Assembly (NCBI RefSeq): GCF_028307215.1
Contig: NZ_JAQMHV010000011.1
Location: 1 to 64,000 of the forward strand
Source of the DNA: Falsirhodobacter sp. 20TX0035
GTDB lineage: Bacteria; Pseudomonadota; Alphaproteobacteria; Rhodobacterales; Rhodobacteraceae
Reading direction: 5' to 3'
Length of the DNA stretch: 64,000 bases
Position numbers and translations under genes: made by a program
Shown here: positions 61,871 to 64,000 of the stretch, piece after piece
Numbering within the stretch: the stretch's first letter is position 1
Layout of the letters: every line of letters starts with the position of its first letter
The notes under the pieces: model-generated
The model's input: only the letters and a program-made list of their open reading frames with translations
What the model was told of the DNA's origin: nothing
Databases searched by the model: none

Positions 61871-62937
61871 GCGGGCAGCGCCTCGGCCGTGCGGGGCATG
61901 GGATCGCCGTCGCGCGGCAAAAGCCAGGCGGACCGGATTTGAAGGGTGACCGGCGTGCCCACGGGCACCGCGCGGTCATGCGCCACGTCCAGCGGGATGT
62001 CCCCCAGGTCGTCCGGCAGCACCGACAGCATGTGCATCCCGTTTTCCATCCGCCGCCCCACGACGCGGCCAGCCAGCGGGCCATCCTCGGCCACGGCCAG
62101 ATCGCGGGGGCGCAGGCACAACCAGGCGGGGCCTTGATCCACGGCGCCGGGCAGGCGCAGGCGGGTGCGGGGCAGGTGGGTCAGCCCGTCGCGCACCTCC
62201 ACCGCCAGCGTGCGGCCATGGCCGACGAAGCGGGCCACCATCGGCGTGGCCGGGCGGTCAAACAGGGCGTCGGGGGTGTCCAGCTGCTCCATCCGGCCGG
62301 CGTTCATCACGCCGACATGGGTGGCCACGGCCATCGCCTCGTTCTGGTCATGGGTGACAAAAACGAAGGTAGCGCCGGTTTCGGCATGGATGCGGCGGAA
62401 TTCGGTCAGCATGGACTGGCGCAGATGCGCGTCAAGGTTGGCCAAAGGTTCGTCCAGCAGGATCAGCGTCGGACGCACGGCAAGCGACCGCGCCAAGGCC
62501 ACCCGCTGCCGCTGTCCTCCCGACAATTCATGCGGCTTGCGGCTGGCCAGAGGACCAAGGCCCACCACCTCCAGCGCGTCCTGCACGCGGCGGTCGCGTT
62601 CGGCGGCGGGGATGCGCTGCATCTTCAGGCCGAAGGCGACGTTGCCGGCCACGGTCATGTGCGGCCACAGGGCATAGGACTGGAACACCATCCCCAGCCC
62701 CCGCGCGCCCGGATCGACAAAGGTGCCACCGCCCGCCACAGTGCGCCCACCCAGCACGATGCGCCCGGCGCTGGGCCGTTCCAGCCCCGCCAGCAGCCGA
62801 AGAAGCGAGGTCTTGCCGCAGCCCGACGGCCCCAACAGCGCGAAGAACGCGCCCGAAGGGATGCTGAAGGACACGGCATCCACCGCCGTGGTCACTCCGA
62901 AGCGTAGGGAAACGTCGTGCAGGTCGATCTGGGCCAT
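61867..62937 (-). CDS. ABC importer ATPase (FbpC/PotA-like)
   Basis: The 356-residue protein has Walker A LLGPSGCGKTSLLRLLAGLE, the ABC signature PHELSGGQRQRVALARSLAV, Walker B ILLDEPLANLDAHLRQSML and the switch histidine in FVFVTHDQNEAMAVATHVGV. A C-terminal TOBE-like domain follows (ARFVGHGRTLAVEVRDGLTH). It drives import with the fused permease and the binding protein of this operon. First gene of the four-gene leftward operon; moeA lies upstream in the same direction. Confidence 0.93.
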   Translation of the reverse strand: MAQIDLHDVSLRFGVTTAVDAVSFSIPSGAFFALLGPSGCGKTSLLRLLAGLERPSAGRIVLGGRTVAGGGTFVDPGARGLGMVFQSYALWPHMTVAGNVAFGLKMQRIPAAERDRRVQDALEVVGLGPLASRKPHELSGGQRQRVALARSLAVRPTLILLDEPLANLDAHLRQSMLTEFRRIHAETGATFVFVTHDQNEAMAVATHVGVMNAGRMEQLDTPDALFDRPATPMVARFVGHGRTLAVEVRDGLTHLPRTRLRLPGAVDQGPAWLCLRPRDLAVAEDGPLAGRVVGRRMENGMHMLSVLPDDLGDIPLDVAHDRAVPVGTPVTLQIRSAWLLPRDGDPMPRTAEALPA

Positions 62938-62977
62938 GCGCGGCCTTTACGTCGGTTGGGTGACAGGGGTGTGACGG

Positions 62978-64000
62978 TCAGAGGGGAAGATAGTCCACCA
63001 CCGCCCCCTTGTCCCGTGCCGGATCATCCACCGGACGGATCAGCAGGGCGTTCGCCTCGGTCAGCCGCAGGAGGAGGGAGGAGTCCTGTTCCGCAAAGGG
63101 CGTCAGCACCCCGTCCCGCACCCGCGCGCGCATGTAATGGGCGCGCGGCCCGTTGGCTGGCACGGGGCCATCCAGCACGGCCGTCCGGGAGGCGGCCTCG
63201 GGCGTCTGGCCGGTCATGGCGCGCAGCATCGGCAGCAGGAACAGATGCGCGCAGACATAGGCCGACACCGGGTTTCCGGGCAGGCCCAGCATCGGCATGT
63301 CGCGCAGGCGGCCGGCCATCAGCGGCTTGCCCGGACGCATGGCGATCTTGTGGAAGGACAGGTCCAGACCCAGCTCCGCCGCCACCGCGCCCACCAGATC
63401 GTGATCGCCCACCGACGCGCCGCCAATGGTCACCACCAGATCCGCCCCTTCCGCCAGAGCGAAGGTGGCGCGCAGGCTGTCGCGGTCGTCTCGCGCGATG
63501 GGCAGGATGCGGCCGACGCCGCCCTCCGCCTCGACCAGCGCCATCAGCGAGAACGCGTTGGCCGAGGGGATCTGGTCGTCCCGCATCGGCGTGCCGGGCA
63601 TGGCGAGTTCGTCCCCGGTGGACAGGATCGCGACGACGGGGCGGCGGAAGACCTCCACCTCCGCCACGTCCATCGCGGCCAGAAGGCCCAGATCGGCGGG
63701 GCGCAGCCGGCGGGGTCCGAAGGCCTGCCCCGCGCGGAAATCCTGCCCGCGCCGGCGGATGTTGTCCTTGGCCGAGGCTTCGGTGATCGTGATCCGATCG
63801 CCGTTGCGCACGGTGTGTTCCTGGATGATCACGTGGCTCGCACTCTCCGGCACCGGCGCACCGGTGGAGATGCGGATCGCCTCGCCCGCCTGCAAATGGC
63901 CGGCAAAGCGGCGGCCGGCCTGCGATTTCCCCACAAGGCGCAGCACGTCGCCCACCTGCGGAAGAACGGCCACAGCGTAGCCGTCCATCGCGGAGGCGTC
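62978..64000 (-). CDS. moeA: molybdopterin molybdotransferase MoeA, 5' end outside the window
   Basis: The visible 340 residues start within DASAMDGYAVAVLPQVGDVL, which is internal in MoeA; about 60 N-terminal residues lie beyond the right edge. VVAILSTGDELAMPGTPMRD, VEAEGGVGRILPIARDD, TIGGASVGDHDLVGAVAAEL and FHKIAMRPGKPLMAG with MLGLPGNPVSAYVCAHLF form the MPT-binding domain, followed by a small beta domain. The enzyme inserts molybdate into adenylated molybdopterin. There is no sign of truncation other than by the window. Confidence 0.94.
   Translation of the reverse strand, partial: DASAMDGYAVAVLPQVGDVLRLVGKSQAGRRFAGHLQAGEAIRISTGAPVPESASHVIIQEHTVRNGDRITITEASAKDNIRRRGQDFRAGQAFGPRRLRPADLGLLAAMDVAEVEVFRRPVVAILSTGDELAMPGTPMRDDQIPSANAFSLMALVEAEGGVGRILPIARDDRDSLRATFALAEGADLVVTIGGASVGDHDLVGAVAAELGLDLSFHKIAMRPGKPLMAGRLRDMPMLGLPGNPVSAYVCAHLFLLPMLRAMTGQTPEAASRTAVLDGPVPANGPRAHYMRARVRDGVLTPFAEQDSSLLLRLTEANALLIRPVDDPARDKGAVVDYLPL

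Overview
The window looks like chromosome (or chromid) from a GC-rich alphaproteobacterium of the Rhodobacteraceae type. This rests on the initiator tRNA, the TRAP and tripartite tricarboxylate (TTT) transporter operons, the protein styles, and tight ATGA/TGATG overlaps between genes. No database search was possible; every name below comes from reading motifs and gene order.

Region by region. (1) 1-2123 is a gene graveyard next to an initiator tRNA: a frameshifted serine recombinase whose 3' end runs antisense into the tRNA, a broken LysR regulator and a broken DMT-type exporter. (2) 2124-12726 holds a metallophosphoesterase, a secreted lyase of the argininosuccinate lyase family, and a sugar-acid catabolic operon. 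The operon encodes a gulonate-type dehydrogenase, a DctPQM TRAP transporter, a mannitol-dehydrogenase-family (UxuB-like) reductase, UxuA and a sugar 3-epimerase-like protein. It ends against a convergent GntR regulator, and a near-identical 13-base site lies upstream of both the first operon gene and the regulator. (3) 12.7-13.9 kb is an uninterpretable spacer. (4) 13905-23356 holds a TctA-TctC-TctB transporter, an NAD(P)-dependent dehydrogenase, a LysR protein with two helix-turn-helix segments, a large YdiJ-type FAD/Fe-S 2-hydroxyacid dehydrogenase and a divergent LysR regulator.

(5) 24058-44031 is the centrepiece: a nearly complete non-flagellar type III secretion system (T3SS). A leftward arm reads sctC1-(70-aa gene)-sctI-J-K-L-N-O-Q-R-S-T, an order like that of rhizobial Rhc systems. 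A rightward arm reads (54-aa gene)-sctD-sctX-sctY-sctV-secretin-CpaD-like lipoprotein. Then come a TadD-like TPR lipoprotein (leftward), sctU, an L,D-transpeptidase, and a 1149-aa NopX/HrpF-like translocon protein with three 133-134-residue repeats. The system looks mosaic: Rhc-like order, a Ysc-like sctX-sctY-sctV block, and secretin, CpaD and TadD parts of Tad-pilus type. SctU lacks the NPTH self-cleavage motif. Two small genes at different ends of the locus share a 40-residue C-terminus that I cannot assign to a known family. I saw no SctP, SctW or dedicated regulator.

(6) 44048-64000 is mostly housekeeping: Ku, LigD and an FMN 2-hydroxyacid dehydrogenase in one operon; carB; a CPBP membrane protease; PPK2; aspS; a CysZ-like membrane protein with a nitroreductase; small envelope proteins; an M48 lipoprotein peptidase; an Fe3+/phosphonate-type ABC importer operon with an embedded histidine phosphatase; and moeA, cut by the right edge.
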